The notes: generated from the sequence alone by a model not told the origin. 64,000 nt of DNA from Prunus persica (GCF_000346465.2 NC_034010.1:17123574-17187573); one strand, 5' to 3'; counted from the stretch's first letter, positions 10,903-22,822 are shown. Translations and numbers: made by a program.

Positions 10903-12651
10903 CTAGACACCAACATGAGGAAGAACATGGTCTTCCTTCTTGATCCAAACTTGCTTCACTTTTGAGACTTTATGAGGCGAAGAGATAACCTTAGGAATTT
11001 TGACAACTTTATAAAGAAGATCATTCACTTGAGTTTGAAGTGAGTCATCATTTACTTTCTTGAAATGAACAAAAGGCTTTTGCTCAAAATTCCTAAAATC
11101 AAAACACTTTGGTCTAATGTGTCCTAATGTGCCACAATGATGGCATATAGGAATGAACCTTTTTGGTTGAAGGAAACCAAATTTTGCAAGTGAAGAATGT
11201 TTATCTCTTGTACAAACCACAGACTTTACAGTTGCATACCCCTTAAAAGATGACACATGAGTCTTAAACTCACTTTCTTTGGAAACTTGAGACTCAATCC
11301 TAAGGATATGACACCTAGGTCGAATGTGTCCTTTCACACCACAATGGTGGCAGGTAGGCACAAATTTGGATTGTGGAAGAGACAGCTTTCCCTTAGAAAC
11401 AATATTCATGGAATCAAAACCCAAGTTGAGACCATGAACAAATTTTGGAGCTTCTTGAGTTGACACATCTTTGACAAAGATTGTCTCAAATGATGAAGGT
11501 GTAGAAGACTCATTTATATATCCTAAACCTCTTTTATCACCGAACAATTTTCCAAAATTGAGCATTTTATCAATCTTTCCAGCACCAATGGTTAAACCTT
11601 GAATCTTTTCTTTTTCCAACTTAAGTTCATGTTCCAATCTTATATTTTCAAATTGTAAAGCATCGAAAGATTCAGATTGTTTAACCATGTTGTTTTCAAG
11701 TGATTTTATCATCTCAAACAAGTTTTGAACCTCAATGTCTTTCTCAAATAACATGCATTGCAAATCAGAATTTTCAACCACAAACTTATCATGCACGACC
11801 ACATTTTCATGCTCAACTAATGATTTTTCAAACTCAAATAAAATCAGTCTATGAAGAAACAAGGATTTGTCATTTTCAAGTACATTCAACTTCTTAATCA
11901 AATCAGAATTTTCTTTTTCAAAAATGCTAACTTTATGATACAATTCATACATGTCAACTTCATTCTCATACAAGCTATCACTCAACTTCTTTTTGGCCAT
12001 TTTGAGAGTTTCATTCAGTTCATCAAGTTCCTTGACCTTTTCTTCCATCATGAGACTATGTTCTTTGAAATTACAGGTTTCATTGAAAAGCATATCATAC
12101 TTTTCACATAGTTCCCTGTATGACTGGTCATCATGTTCCTTGTATGACTGGTCATCTTGCATATCATCTCTAGACATAGATTCTTTCTTAACTACAGGAA
12201 CTCTAGCAAGGCTAGAGTTATGAACAGAACCAACAAGGGCAAAATTATTTGCCTCTTCATAAGATGAAGTGATATAGTTATTGGAATCATCACTACCATT
12301 ATCACTCCATTGTGCAATAATTGACTCTTCTCTCCCATTAAACTTTGTCTTGTGGTTATTTGCACATTCCATATCAATGTGACCAGTACCACCACATAGA
12401 TAGCACTTTACAAGACCTTTCAAACTTTTGTCCTCCCTAAAGCCATAAGAGTCCAAAACATTCATCTCCTTAAAAACATTGTCTTGAGACACACATGTAG
12501 ACGAACTAGGAAGATTCTGACAATTCCTAGTGACTTTGGTTTTATCTTTGACAACCCTTCTATAATTCTTAACAAACAAGAAAAGTTCATCATGAATGCA
12601 AGGAGCAATTTGATCCATTTTTATGTTTGCACACCTAATACCAACTAGCAC
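10903..12651 (-). pseudogene. Copia gag-like protein with three zinc knuckles and a coiled coil, N-terminus lost
   Basis: A 582-codon open frame carries three CX2CX4HX4C zinc knuckles: CYLCGGTGHIDMEC near residue 80, then CHHCGVKGHIRPRC and CHHCGTLGHIRPKC in the C-terminal third. Between them is a long Glu/Lys/Leu-rich stretch (about residues 170-350) typical of a coiled coil. Gag proteins package the element RNA; zinc knuckles bind nucleic acid. The usual N-terminal gag core is absent: the frame opens only about 30 bp past the primer-binding site, so leader and N-terminal gag were probably deleted. The frame stays open but lacks protease downstream. Confidence 0.75.
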
Positions 12652-12680
12652 TCAAAGGATCTCTCTATTTATGTTAAGAG

Positions 12681-12697
12681 CTGGTGCTCTGATACCA
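12681..12697 (-). promoter_or_regulatory. Primer-binding site (initiator Met tRNA type)
   Basis: On the minus strand it reads TGGTATCAGAGCACCAG, two bases after the 5' LTR. TGGTATCAGAGC complements the 3' end of plant initiator Met tRNA, the primer commonly used by Copia elements. Confidence 0.85.
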
Positions 12698-12699
12698 AT

Positions 12700-13987
12700 T
12701 GAAATTGGTACTTAGGTGACGAGGGGTAAATTTAAAAGATATTCAATCAAGAACGCAACAACCTTCATATGCTCTAGACCTTGACCAAATACTCTTATGA
12801 CTAGTCAACTGTTAGATATGAATTATACCAAACAATAACATACACAGAGCATACCAAGATGTACCTGCAGGCCTAGAGAATTACTAGTGACAACCTAGGC
12901 ACTCAGAAGGAATAATGACTAGTCAACTATAAGGACACAAACCCAGAATTTATACAATGACTAGTCAACCACAATTCATACGATGACTAGTCAACCACCA
13001 AGAACACAAACCCAGAAATTCATACGATGACTAGTCAACCACCAAGAACACAAACCCAGAAAAATTACAGAGATGCAATCAGAAATTGTTCACCCAGAAA
13101 CCCACCATTGGGAAAAACTGGGGGTCATCAACCGACCAGGCAATCCACTAAGTAGAAAAAGATTCTTACAAAGGAACACAAGCAAGCTCAAGCAAAACCT
13201 AGATCTATTTAGGAAGATGAGCAATACCTCCTTTGTGCAATCTTCTTCTCCAACTTAGCAAAGCTTGAAGCCCAGTTCTTCATGGAAATGGCAGCTCCTT
13301 CTCCAGCTCTTTCATCCCATGGCACTAGCTTGCAAGCTCTAACTCATACAAAAATGAAATTTGGATTCATGGAGAAAATGACCAATTTCTTCAAGAAACC
13401 ATTCTCTTGAAGAAATTAGTCTTGAATCAAACCTAGATATAAATGAGAGTGATTTATGCAGCTAGATGAGATTCAAAGACACATGCAGTTTTTCAAGAGG
13501 TAGAATTCATTTCGGAAAAACTCATGAATATCATATATGGTTCTCTTTTGAGCAAGAAGAAGAGAAAGCTTGCAAGCAATCTTTCCAAATCTTCCACCCA
13601 AAAGCGACGGCTCCAAAAGAGGAAATTGATAGCCTTTAAAGACAAAAATTCCCTTAGGTCAGAATACCCACATGGCAGCAGAGAGAGAAAGGAGAATAGG
13701 ACAAAAAGGTTTGTTATCCAGCTGGAAATCCTACAGAGTAAGGATGACTAGTCATACGAGAAACAGATGACTAGTCATCATTTTATAAAAACAGTTTTAA
13801 TGCCATGATATGCAATGCATACTTACCTTTGTCAAATTGCTTGAATCTCCATAGGATAGTTGTTAGTTAAGAACACCTAGAGAAGCTATTCTTAATCTAA
13901 GCTTGAGCTTGATAAATAACAATAGAAATCCTATTACAAAGTTGTCAAGGGAAGCCAAAAGAAAAACCCAAAATGCATACATTAACA
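12700..13987 (-). repeat. 5' LTR of the 6090-13987 Copia element (1,288 bp)
   Basis: This is the partner of the LTR at 6090-7461 and should carry the element's promoter. Its segment 12748-12828 is unrelated to the equivalent 6138-6211 although sequence on both sides matches, so the LTR is mosaic. Seven TGACTAGTCA palindromes start at 12798, 12916, 12958, 12984, 13028, 13745 and 13768. Read on the element strand most are GGTTGACTAGTCAT, which includes TTGACT, a W-box (WRKY-binding) core. Confidence 0.9.
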
Positions 13988-14493
13988 AAATTGAATTAGA
14001 GTGGAGCTCAAGTCAGTTTTTATGAATCATATCCGTCTAGATGAGAGATTTATAAGGTAAAGATTGGACTGTTATCTAATTAATAAGTCCATTCCCAGTA
14101 TTTATAAGTTCACAAGGACCACAACATTTTTCTAATTTAATTAAAATAATTTAGTCCATTCCAAATAATTAAATGTAGCCTAAATTCTACTTAATTTGTT
14201 TTCTGACAATTTCTAAACCAATTAATAATGGAATTGAGGTGGATATGTATTTAATGTTAAAGACTCAAGGTAGCTTTATATTGTGGCACCCTTAATTAAT
14301 GCCAAGCTCCATATTCTGGCACCTTTTTTTTTGTTTTTTGTTTTTTTGGTTTTTTTGTTTTTTTTGTTTTTTGTTTTTTCATTTTTCTCAATGCTATACC
14401 AATAGCTGTAACAAGTAAGAAAAACATGTAATCTTTTAATTATTTCGGTTACAAAATTAAAAAAATTAACATAAAACTTTGCAAAATATGCAG
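13988..14493 (+). other. Probable CER1-A intron 6 remainder
   Basis: No coding sequence is seen. It begins with the AAATT target duplication of the Copia element and ends at the CAG acceptor before CER1 exon 7. It contains a long T/G run at 14323-14380. I could not match it by eye to intron 6 of the two other CER1 copies. Confidence 0.5.
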
Positions 14494-15837
14494 GGTGAGG
14501 AGCTGAACAGATACGGGGGTCTATATGTTCACAGGTATCCTGAGCTGAAAATGAAGGTGGTGGATGGAAGTAGCTTAGCTGTGGCTGTAATCTTAAACAG
14601 CATTCCAAAAGGGACAACCGAAGTTCTTCTGAGAGGCAACCTCACCAAGGTTGCTTATGCCACTGCCTTTGCTTTGTGTCAGAAGGGTATCCAGGTAAAT
14701 TTATGCATCACCTATAAACAGGGACGGAGCTAGAATTGCAAAATTAAGGAGCCGAAATAAAAAATACAATTATACCTAACACCTAAATATATTCAAGAGT
14801 TACATGTGAGAGCTTAATATTTCTAACTTAGCCATGAATAAACCCTCTCTTAAAACTCTCTGATTTTTGTCCTTCCTTCTCGGTTCTCTGATTTCTATCC
14901 TTTCTTTTGTCCATTCAATCTATATTTTCTTCTCCTTAATCTCTTATATTCTTCTTTGTTCTATTGTTTGAGTGCTTAATTAAATACCTGCGGATTGTCC
15001 TACATCAATTGATATTAGAGCCAAATTTTGGTTTAGATGGGGCCATTAACTTTAATTATAAGTTGTCTAAAGTGACATAAAAAATCTGGGGCCAGAGCCA
15101 CTCTGACATGTTGGGTCTAATCATCTACGAGACGATGTTTTTTCCAATATCCTAACATAAATTGTGATAATTTCAGGTAGCTACTTTGAACCAGACCGAG
15201 TATTTGAAGCTAACAAAATCATTAAATGTCACTGACAGTCGTTTGGTCCTTGCAAGAAGTTATGCCCAAAAGGTATCAATTATCTGCTACAGATGTTACC
15301 TTCTTTAATCCTATTTTGCTGTTATATTTTGGACACTTAAGAATGATATTAAAAATGTGCTAATTAATTGAATTTGCAGATTTGGTTAGTGGGAGATGGA
15401 TTGAGTGAAGAAGAACAACTGAGAGCACCGAAAGGAACATTATTTGTTCCTTTCTCCCAATTCCCACAAAAAAAACTGCGTAAAGACTGCTTCTACCACT
15501 ACACTCCAGCAATGAAGACACCCCCATCTCTTGAGAATGTTCATGCTTGTGAGGTAATTAAGCAATTGTTTTATTTTTTCTTGTTATTAATTAGTAAATT
15601 ATGACTAATATATATTTTTATGTTATTAATTTGCATTGTTAATTATGTTATTAACAGAATTGGTTGCCAAGAAGGGTGATGAGTGCATGGCGCATAGCAG
15701 GCATAGTGCATGCCTTGGAAGGCTGGAAGGAGCATGAGTGTGGGTACAACATGTCCAATATTGACAAAGTTTGGCAAGCAACTCTCCAACATGGCTTTCA
15801 GCCTCTCATGATCTCTACCACCCACACCAAAAATTAG
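14494..15837 (+). pseudogene. CER1: CER1-like aldehyde decarbonylase, copy A, exons 7-10 only
   Basis: Four exons with intact GT-AG sites (14494-14694, 15177-15272, 15380-15553, 15658-15837) have exactly the lengths of CER1-B exons 7-10 and read without a stop through GEELNRYGGLYVHR, IWLVGDGLSEEEQLRAPKG and NWLPRRVMSAWRIAGIVHAL to a TAG. This is the WAX2 C-terminal domain (PF12076 type). The first six exons, including the whole His-rich fatty-acid-hydroxylase domain, are not in the window. On this strand they would lie to the left, where a Copia and a CACTA element stand, so the 5' half is either before base 1 (gene split by insertions) or lost. As it stands it cannot make an enzyme; the exons look recently intact. 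Confidence 0.85.
14716..15107. mobile_element. Small non-autonomous DNA transposon in CER1-A intron 7
   Basis: Intron 7 is 482 bp here but about 100 bp in CER1-B. The extra sequence begins near CAGGGACGGAGCTAG and ends near GGGGCCAGAGCCACTCTG, whose reverse complement CAGAGTGGCTCTGGCCCC resembles the other end. Such CAGGG..GGAGCTAG termini are common in small hAT-like plant elements. Exact ends and target duplication were not resolved. Confidence 0.4.
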
Positions 15838-16262
15838 TTGGCTTCATCAAAATATTAATGACATGCACCCTCTTCTTTATTATAAGTAGTCCCTTATTTC
15901 TGTTGGGTTTTTAATTATGTGACTATTATTATGGCTTTTGGCTTTTGGCTTTTATGTAACTCTGTTGTCATGGCTTTTATTATCATGGTGTGTATCAGTT
16001 ACTGTATTGCGGATATAACTATTTATTGAAGTAGTATTCATTTCAATAATGACGGATTCATAATTTGAAAGTCGATTAAACGAAATTTACCAACTAAACT
16101 CACCAATACAAGCAAATTCTATTAATAAACATAAAAAATACACCAATATATAATTTACATAATATATTTTATATATTTCTTGAAATTAATTAAAAACAAC
16201 AATCTATGTTGCATGTTAAGAGGAGGATATGACAGTTAAAATATTTTATTATATATATATAT
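15838..16262. other. CER1-A 3' flank
   Basis: No gene. The first ~200 bp (TGGCTTCATCAAAATATTAA, then a CTCTTCTTTATTATAAG stretch) match, inverted, the 3' flank of CER1-B at about 45020-45199 and so probably include the 3' UTR. The remainder is AT-rich and ends in an (AT)n run before the LTR at 16263. Confidence 0.6.
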
Positions 16263-16516
16263 TGTTGTAAATGCATGAGTTGGTGGATGACCACCATACC
16301 TCTTAGCATTCACCCTTTCTAATTCTATATGTAACCTATACACTAAATACCATAGTTATGAGCTAATAATTTATGAGTTGTTAATGTCTTCTTATCACTG
16401 TAAGCCTATAAATAAGAGGTCTTACCAGGATAAGATATACAAGTTGATTGTCACAAATTCTATTGTCTTTCTCTACTTTCCAATTCTCTCTACAATTTTC
16501 TCTCAATTATATAACA
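16263..16516 (+). repeat. LTR (254 bp), solo or left over from a truncated Copia element
   Basis: TGTTGTAAATGCATGAGTTG to TATAACA matches the 3' LTR at 39838-40090 with several substitutions and small indels. It is followed by TGTTATTAGCATGAGCC, which resembles a decayed Met-tRNA-type primer-binding site, so it may be a 5' LTR plus a scrap of leader. No target duplication was found. Confidence 0.7.
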
Positions 16517-17702
16517 TGTTATTAGCATGAGCCTCTAACCACTTGAGGTTTTGTTTTTCTATCTTAGAAATAGAATAGTTTCCTCTTATATATTACAAGT
16601 ATAGAACTCTTGTTACATAGGATTTGACAAATGAAAAGAAGTGCATCAACAAAAGAAAACTGAACAACAAAATTCCAAACAAATAAGTTATTTTATTTTT
16701 ATTTTCATTTACATATCTAGTGCATATGAAATTTGACATCTTAATTTTTTGTGACTTTAATATACACTAGCGTGAAAATGCCACCCTATGCTTTTGTGGA
16801 AATGTTAGTACATACATTCTGACTGTGACCTACTACTTATTCATAAATCATGTGGTACCTCGTAAATCTAGTTCTCCAACTATTTTAATATGAAAAAAGT
16901 TATAGTTTGTTTATTTCAAGATACAACTAGGACTGTCCAATTCTATTCAATGTATTGAATTTTTCACCTCATACGACGCTTACCTATATGACAATTTAAT
17001 GAACTTTTTAGAATTCCAGTTTGTTACGTAAGGTAATTTAAAACTCAGATATGCTAAATAAGAGAAGACTGCATAATTGAAGGAGATTGCACAAACTATC
17101 AAGGAGATGAAGTGAAGAAGACAAGGTAGGAATCCCGACAAAGCAATTGATCGGTTTCTGATACGATCAATTCTCAATGCTAAGCTTTTGATTGGAAATT
17201 CTTGTTGGCTTATTTCATCCTGCACACAACAGAAGAGAGTAGTTGAAATGTCACGTAAGTTGTGTCAATAAGAATCAAACCATTATAACAAAGCTAGGCC
17301 TAATGTGCTTGTAGCTCTTGAGGTGCAAATCTCATGCGAACCTGGCCAATAAGCACGCAACTAATTTTGATCAGCTCCAAATCCTGTATCAAGACCCCAA
17401 ATTTGAGTTGACTACTTTTGATCAGCTAGGTCTAATAACAAACAATTCGTCTATCTGAACATACTTATTGATTGCTAATGTAATTGCTTATTGATTTGCA
17501 GTATGTTAACAGATACTTTGTTCAAATGCATAAAATATGCAACTCTTGCATACATGAGTTGATTAATGCTCTGCAGAGAGAGAGAGAGAGAGAGAGAGAA
17601 ATTGTCATCCACGAAACAATAACTGATGAATCTAATGGTAAATACATGGCTAGAAAAGGTAGTGATGGGAACTTAGTAATATCAATTGTAAGAAGACCGT
17701 CA
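16517..17702. other. Intergenic, no gene seen
   Basis: AT-rich sequence between the LTR and the 3' end of the resistance gene. A (GA)n microsatellite lies at 17575-17599. Short open frames here show no family resemblance. Confidence 0.5.
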
Positions 17703-20700
17703 TTAGCTTTTCAAGTATTTATGTGCAGAAATTTGAGGAGGCGGCTTTTTTAACAAAGGTTGCCAAAATTTAGCTGCTCTTTTAAGAATCACAGTTTTTA
17801 TTAAACTTTTCAACAATAGCAAAAAATAAGGAGGTGCAAGGCCTAAGAAGCAAATGAAAGTGGTTACCCTCCAAATCAAAAGTCCAATGCGCCCCAATTT
17901 TTTACTATTGTTGAACGATTTCATAGAAACTGAAGTTGTTAAAAAGAGGGAGAAAATCATCACAAGTTTTGTTAAAAACCATTTGGAAAGAGCATGGCTT
18001 TTGCAGCAGATAGATTTTTGGTGAGAGTTTCCACTTGCATCAGCTGAAGTGTGAGAATTGTGAGGAGAAGTAGCTTTTGTGATGATGTTGATGGAGTGGT
18101 TCATCATCATAATTTGGTTGAGTTCTTCCACATCTTGCTTGTGCACCAAACGGAACCCACACTTCTTTATACCCGAGTAATATATTCTGTCAGGGTAAGC
18201 GTCAGAAAAACTATGGAATGAAATCTTCATCTGACTGCATTCTTTGTCGACTACATAATGATATACACAAGATACCCAAAGGTGAGGTGACACAAGATGG
18301 CCTTTAGTAATGGGATTACTACGCACACAGGCACCTTCTCTTGGGCGACATTCAATTTGAGAATTGGTAGAAAGGTATTGAGGTGGATTGGGGTGATCCA
18401 CAGGGGCACCTTCTTCAAAGACATCACAAAAAGCAATCCAAATCGAAGTGGTACATGAAGGTAGCTCCACAATTAAGGAATATCCTACACTTTGATTATT
18501 GAACCACTCTGGAATTCTACTTCCAGGTGTTACAATTTGGAAAGCGGGAATATTCCAACGAGGTACCTGTACCATGTATAGGTTAGTAACTTGAGTATTT
18601 ATTATTATACTATCATCGCAAACAAAGAGAGACAGAGAGACAGAGAGAGAACCTGAAGAAATCTCCAATCCATAGCAATCCAGAGCATTCCAAGTATTAT
18701 ACTCTCATCGCAGCCTTCATTCTCAACCAATCCAAAGCAATTCACACATCTCAACTTAACATATCTTCTTCCTTCTTTCATGCTCAACTTTGGCAACATT
18801 GTTAAGGAAGTGCAATCGTCTGTGTTCATGTAAATTTCGCAGAAGCCTTCATTATCAACGAATCCAAAGCGGAGATGGGGCAATTGTTGAAGCCTTTGGC
18901 ACCCATTCACCTTAAGTGACTTAAGCTTAGGAAGACATCCAATGCTTGGAGGAAGGCTAACAAAATTGTTTCGACTAAGGTCTAATTCTTCTAAAGAGGA
19001 CAAGCAGCCAATATCAACGGGAATATCCCCTTCACAAAAAAACCACAATTACTGAGATCCAAAAACTTCAAAGACCATAAACCATGTACCGAACCCAACA
19101 CAAAAGCTTTTCTTTGAAGGCCCCACCAAAACCTTGATTTGTCACTAAATGTGTTTCTACTAAAGAGCCATTCAAGAGACTTCAAATTACAAATTTCGCT
19201 CGGAAGACCTAAGAGATTTTCACAATTGCCTACATTCAGAAAAGTAAGGCCAACAAGACGTCCAATTGATGAAGGTAATTTCTCAACGGGCGTCCCTTTT
19301 AAATCAAGAGTTGAAATTTTTTTCATTTGTCCTGAAAATTCTGGAATCTTTTTCAGTTTTGAGCAACCCTGAAGATATAAATATATAAGAGAATCCATTT
19401 CTACCTCCTTTGGAAGACTCTTAACACTTTTACATCCATTTAGTATTAAATATGTAAGCCATTTGAGATCTGCGACGGATGGGTGAATCTCAACTAAATT
19501 CTCACACCATTGAAGATTCAACACCTTGAGTTTTGGAATGCCAGTGAAAATTGGGGTTGTTGCCAAGTTTCGAGAGAAACTAAGGCCTATGTATTTCAAA
19601 TTGGGCAAGTCCTGTACAATATCACATGAAAAATGGTAAAATATATAATTAGCAATAGAAAAAAATTAAACTTTTAGTTTAGTTTTTCAAAAAATTCGTA
19701 AGATGGCATATGGTCAGTAATCTTACAATTCTTTCATCCCAGAGCCCAACTAGTTTGCTGTGCCACATCTTAAGCGAAACAAGTTTATTCAATTGAAAAT
19801 TTGATGGGAGATATTTGGAAGAATACCGATTCCATTTCATAATTCTTAATGAATTAGGAAGAATTCTGGGGATTGAGGAAATGATCACATTATCAACTTC
19901 AAGAAATTTCAGGTTAATCATCTTAGAGAATGCTTCACAATTCCAATATCCACCTTTCAAGCTCCGCCATTCTTAAGGCAATGCCTTGAATTTTGTTAGT
20001 TGCCTGTAATAAAGAATATAAAAGGAAAAGTTAATTCGACAAGTAAGTCTAGTATTGAGTTAAAAAGAAATCAAATTTCTTTTTTTTTTTTTTTTTTTAA
20101 AAAGAAGGTATTTTCTACATAATTTCTTACTGTATTGTTTATCAATACATGAATGATGTCATTACGATGACACAATCGACTGCGTCCACCGACTTTTTAG
20201 GAGACTCTTGACGATCAATTTGAAATGCCATTTCTTGTATTAAATCATGCATCCCAACAACAATGTTGTTTGAAATATCAATAGTTAAGAGCGACTTCTC
20301 AACCAGACCATTTATCCCACCACAACGGTCACAACTGTCTAGTATTCCAATTACTATATTCTTGTCCTTCTCCTTAAGAAAAAATGCAACATCAAGAAAT
20401 ATATTCTTGTTCATCTCTTCTAGTCTATCAAAACTGATTTTGAGCAAATCGAAAATTTCTGTCTCAGAAATTTTCTGTAGCTTATTCAATTCATTTTTCC
20501 ATTCATCTTGATCTCTCTTATGCACAGAGCATCCCAAAATTTTAAGAGCTAATGGAAGGCCTCCCACATAATTTACAAAGCACTTGGACAATTCCAAAAA
20601 ACCTTCCTCAGGCTCAAATTTTTTAAAGGCGTTCAGACCAAAGAGCTCAAGAGCCTCGTCATCGCCAAATCCCTCAACCTTATATGATATCTCCATATCA

Positions 20701-21852
20701 TGCTTTTTAACCAACCGTTTATCTCTAGTTGTAATGATGATTATACTCCCCTTGCCAAACCAATCCTTTTCCTTAGCAAATTTCTCTAGTTGGCTTGATG
20801 CATTCACATCATCAAGAATGAGAAGAACCTTTTTATTACATAAGCAATTCTTAATGAAATAGGTCCCCCAGTCTTCATTCAAAACTTGAGTAATTTGTTT
20901 CTTCAAGACAGGGAAAAGAAGCTGTGTTTGTAGATCAACAAGACAGTTACCTTCAGAAGCCTCTCTAACATTAGCAAGAAAGCAGCTAACTTCAAAATGA
21001 ATATATATGCTTTCATAAACAAGCCTAGCAATGGTTGTCTTGCCAATGCCTCCCATCCCCCATATCCCTACAAAGCGAACATCATCTGTAGGATCTAAAA
21101 GCAAATCCATTTGCTCACGTGTAAACTTAATTCCCACTAACTCTGTGGAATCTAACAATTTGAATGTGCGATGCACTTTCCTCCATACCCATTCAACAAT
21201 CTTTTCAATGAGCTTTCTTTCACACGTACAAGGAAGAACAATGATTAAGTCAGAAGCCATAGATATAACAAGGTCTGAAGGTACATCAAAGTGAAAATTG
21301 GCTTACGAAATACCCAAGTATATATGGAGAAGTTGCTTATTCATTTTTTGAATTGAACCCAGATAAATTGGCAACTTCTGTTAAAGCAGCTCTCCAGCGC
21401 TTCACCTTTTCTATATCTTCCCTAAACCTTTTCTCATGCTCGGCGAACGCGCCTGCAAAAATGCCACTTTGTATTCGCACATCGGAGGGATCCACATTAA
21501 AAAACATAGGCAGAACTGTGTCGTTGGATTTCATGCATTGGAGATTATTTGTAAGTTCATCCAAGCACCAGGAAGAAGAAGCATAGTTTGGCGAGAGAAC
21601 AACGATTGCAAGCCTTGATTCTTGGATTGCTTTGAAGAGCTCAGAAGAAATAGTTGTCCCTCTTTCAAGCTTTGGATCATCCATGAATGTTTTGATGCAC
21701 CTGTGCTGTAATTCGTGGTATAAATGGGATAAAAAGCTATTTCGAGTGTCTACACCCCTGAAACTTAAAAACACATCGTAGTTCCATTGAGGAGGAGCCG
21801 ACTGATCAGCTGAAGGAAGAAAGGCAGAGGCTCTTTGGGTGCTCAACGCCAT
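17703..21852 (-). pseudogene. TIR-NB-ARC-LRR-C-JID disease-resistance gene (TNL) with apparent frameshifts
   Basis: Intracellular immune receptor. Exon 1 (ATG at 21850-21852, to about 21360) encodes the TIR domain: [13 protein letters not shown], and SSSWCLDEL with the conserved Glu of TIR NADase activity. Exon 2 (to about 20190) is NB-ARC: P-loop GMGGIGKTT, kinase-2 KKVLLILDDV, RNBS-B IIITTRDKRL, GLPLAL and MHD (VGMHDLIQEMA). Then come leucine-rich repeats (about 19980-18653), a GT-AG intron 18567-18652, and a C-terminal exon with the C-JID signature FQIVTPGSRIPEWFNNQS. The frame changes by one base near 19955 (IQGIALRMAELERW versus WNCEAFSKM) and again at a T run near 19035-19041 (SNCGFF versus CEGDIP). 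These are real breaks or assembly errors; the rest is well kept. The last ~120 residues contain two hydrophobic stretches. Confidence 0.85.
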
Positions 21853-22722
21853 TGGAAATCTGCTGCTTCTGCTGTAAATACTACTCAATGAAACAAGAAC
21901 TTCGCTAATTAAATATTCAAAAATCAAAGCACTCAACTGATCATAAATGGCTTGAAAAATCAAAAAGATTGAAATTGAAATTTGGAAACTTAGGGGCGTT
22001 GAAGGCATATAATGCAGCAGAACAAGTTTCAGAGCAACTGGGTAAATTTGGATAGTCAAACATGGTGTTAATTTGGATCATCTAAGCAAACAGGTCAATT
22101 TGGACCATGTTAGCCAGAGAGAATTGGTAAGACCAACAATATGAAGCAAAGCTAACAGCCTCAGAAAAGAGACACAGAAAGAAAGAGACAGAAGTTGGAA
22201 ACCGTGTAGTTGCGAGGCGAGCACGCGGTTTCTCTTGGGTCAATGAAGACTATCGGGCCAATTATTTATTTTTATTTATTTAATTTTATTCTTGGTGTGA
22301 GAAAAGGCAATTACCTGATATTTCCCTCAGATCAATCAATAATATAATTTTTTTGTTAAAGAATCAAGGATATTCCCTTCTGGCATGAAATCCCCACCAT
22401 CTACAAAATCATTTGAATACAAATGCTTATTAATATTCCCAATATGAAGTAAGCATTGACTCAAAATTCATTAATTAGTCACCTCATCTGCAAATGCTTC
22501 GCCCAAAGAGCAATATAACTCTGCACAAATCACAGCCCAACCCAGTTTTGTTAGGGCAATTTGCAGTGATCACAGTGGGTTCCCCAACCTTCTCCGCCTT
22601 GCTAATTACCACAACATCCTGGAAAGCTCAGTGGCAACAGAGAAAATGTGAACCAAAACGCACTGCATGCCAAAGTCAACAAAATTTCCTGTCCATGGAC
22701 TCACTGCAACCTTCTCTGCCTC
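21853..22722 (-). promoter_or_regulatory. Upstream region of the TNL gene
   Basis: Sequence 5' of the TIR exon. It is nearly identical to 28557-29426 (offset 6,704, no length change to 22720). The plus-strand copy ends at the N run. It should hold the promoter; no TATA position stood out. Confidence 0.5.
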
Positions 22723-22822
22723 NNNNNNNNNNNNNNNNNNNNNNNNNNNNNNNNNNNNNNNNNNNNNNNNNNNNNNNNNNNNNNNNNNNNNNNNNNNNNN
22801 NNNNNNNNNNNNNNNNNNNNNN
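22723..22822. other. Assembly gap (100 N)
   Basis: Exactly 100 N, the conventional size for a gap of unknown length. It separates the first TNL upstream region from the Copia element. Confidence 0.99.

Larger units (their letters stand above)
6090..13987 (-). mobile_element. Copia-type LTR retrotransposon, complete ends, deleted interior
   Basis: The element is bounded by long direct repeats beginning TGAAATTGG and ending ATTAACA on the plus strand, so each LTR starts TGTTAAT and ends CAATTTCA when read on its own strand. The 5-bp target duplication AAATT is present on both sides (6085-6089 and 13988-13992). A primer-binding site matching initiator Met tRNA and a polypurine tract sit at the right places for minus-strand transcription. 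The interior keeps gag-like and fragmentary pol sequence in Copia order (integrase before reverse transcriptase/RNase H). Most of protease, integrase and reverse transcriptase is missing, so it cannot move by itself. Confidence 0.9.
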
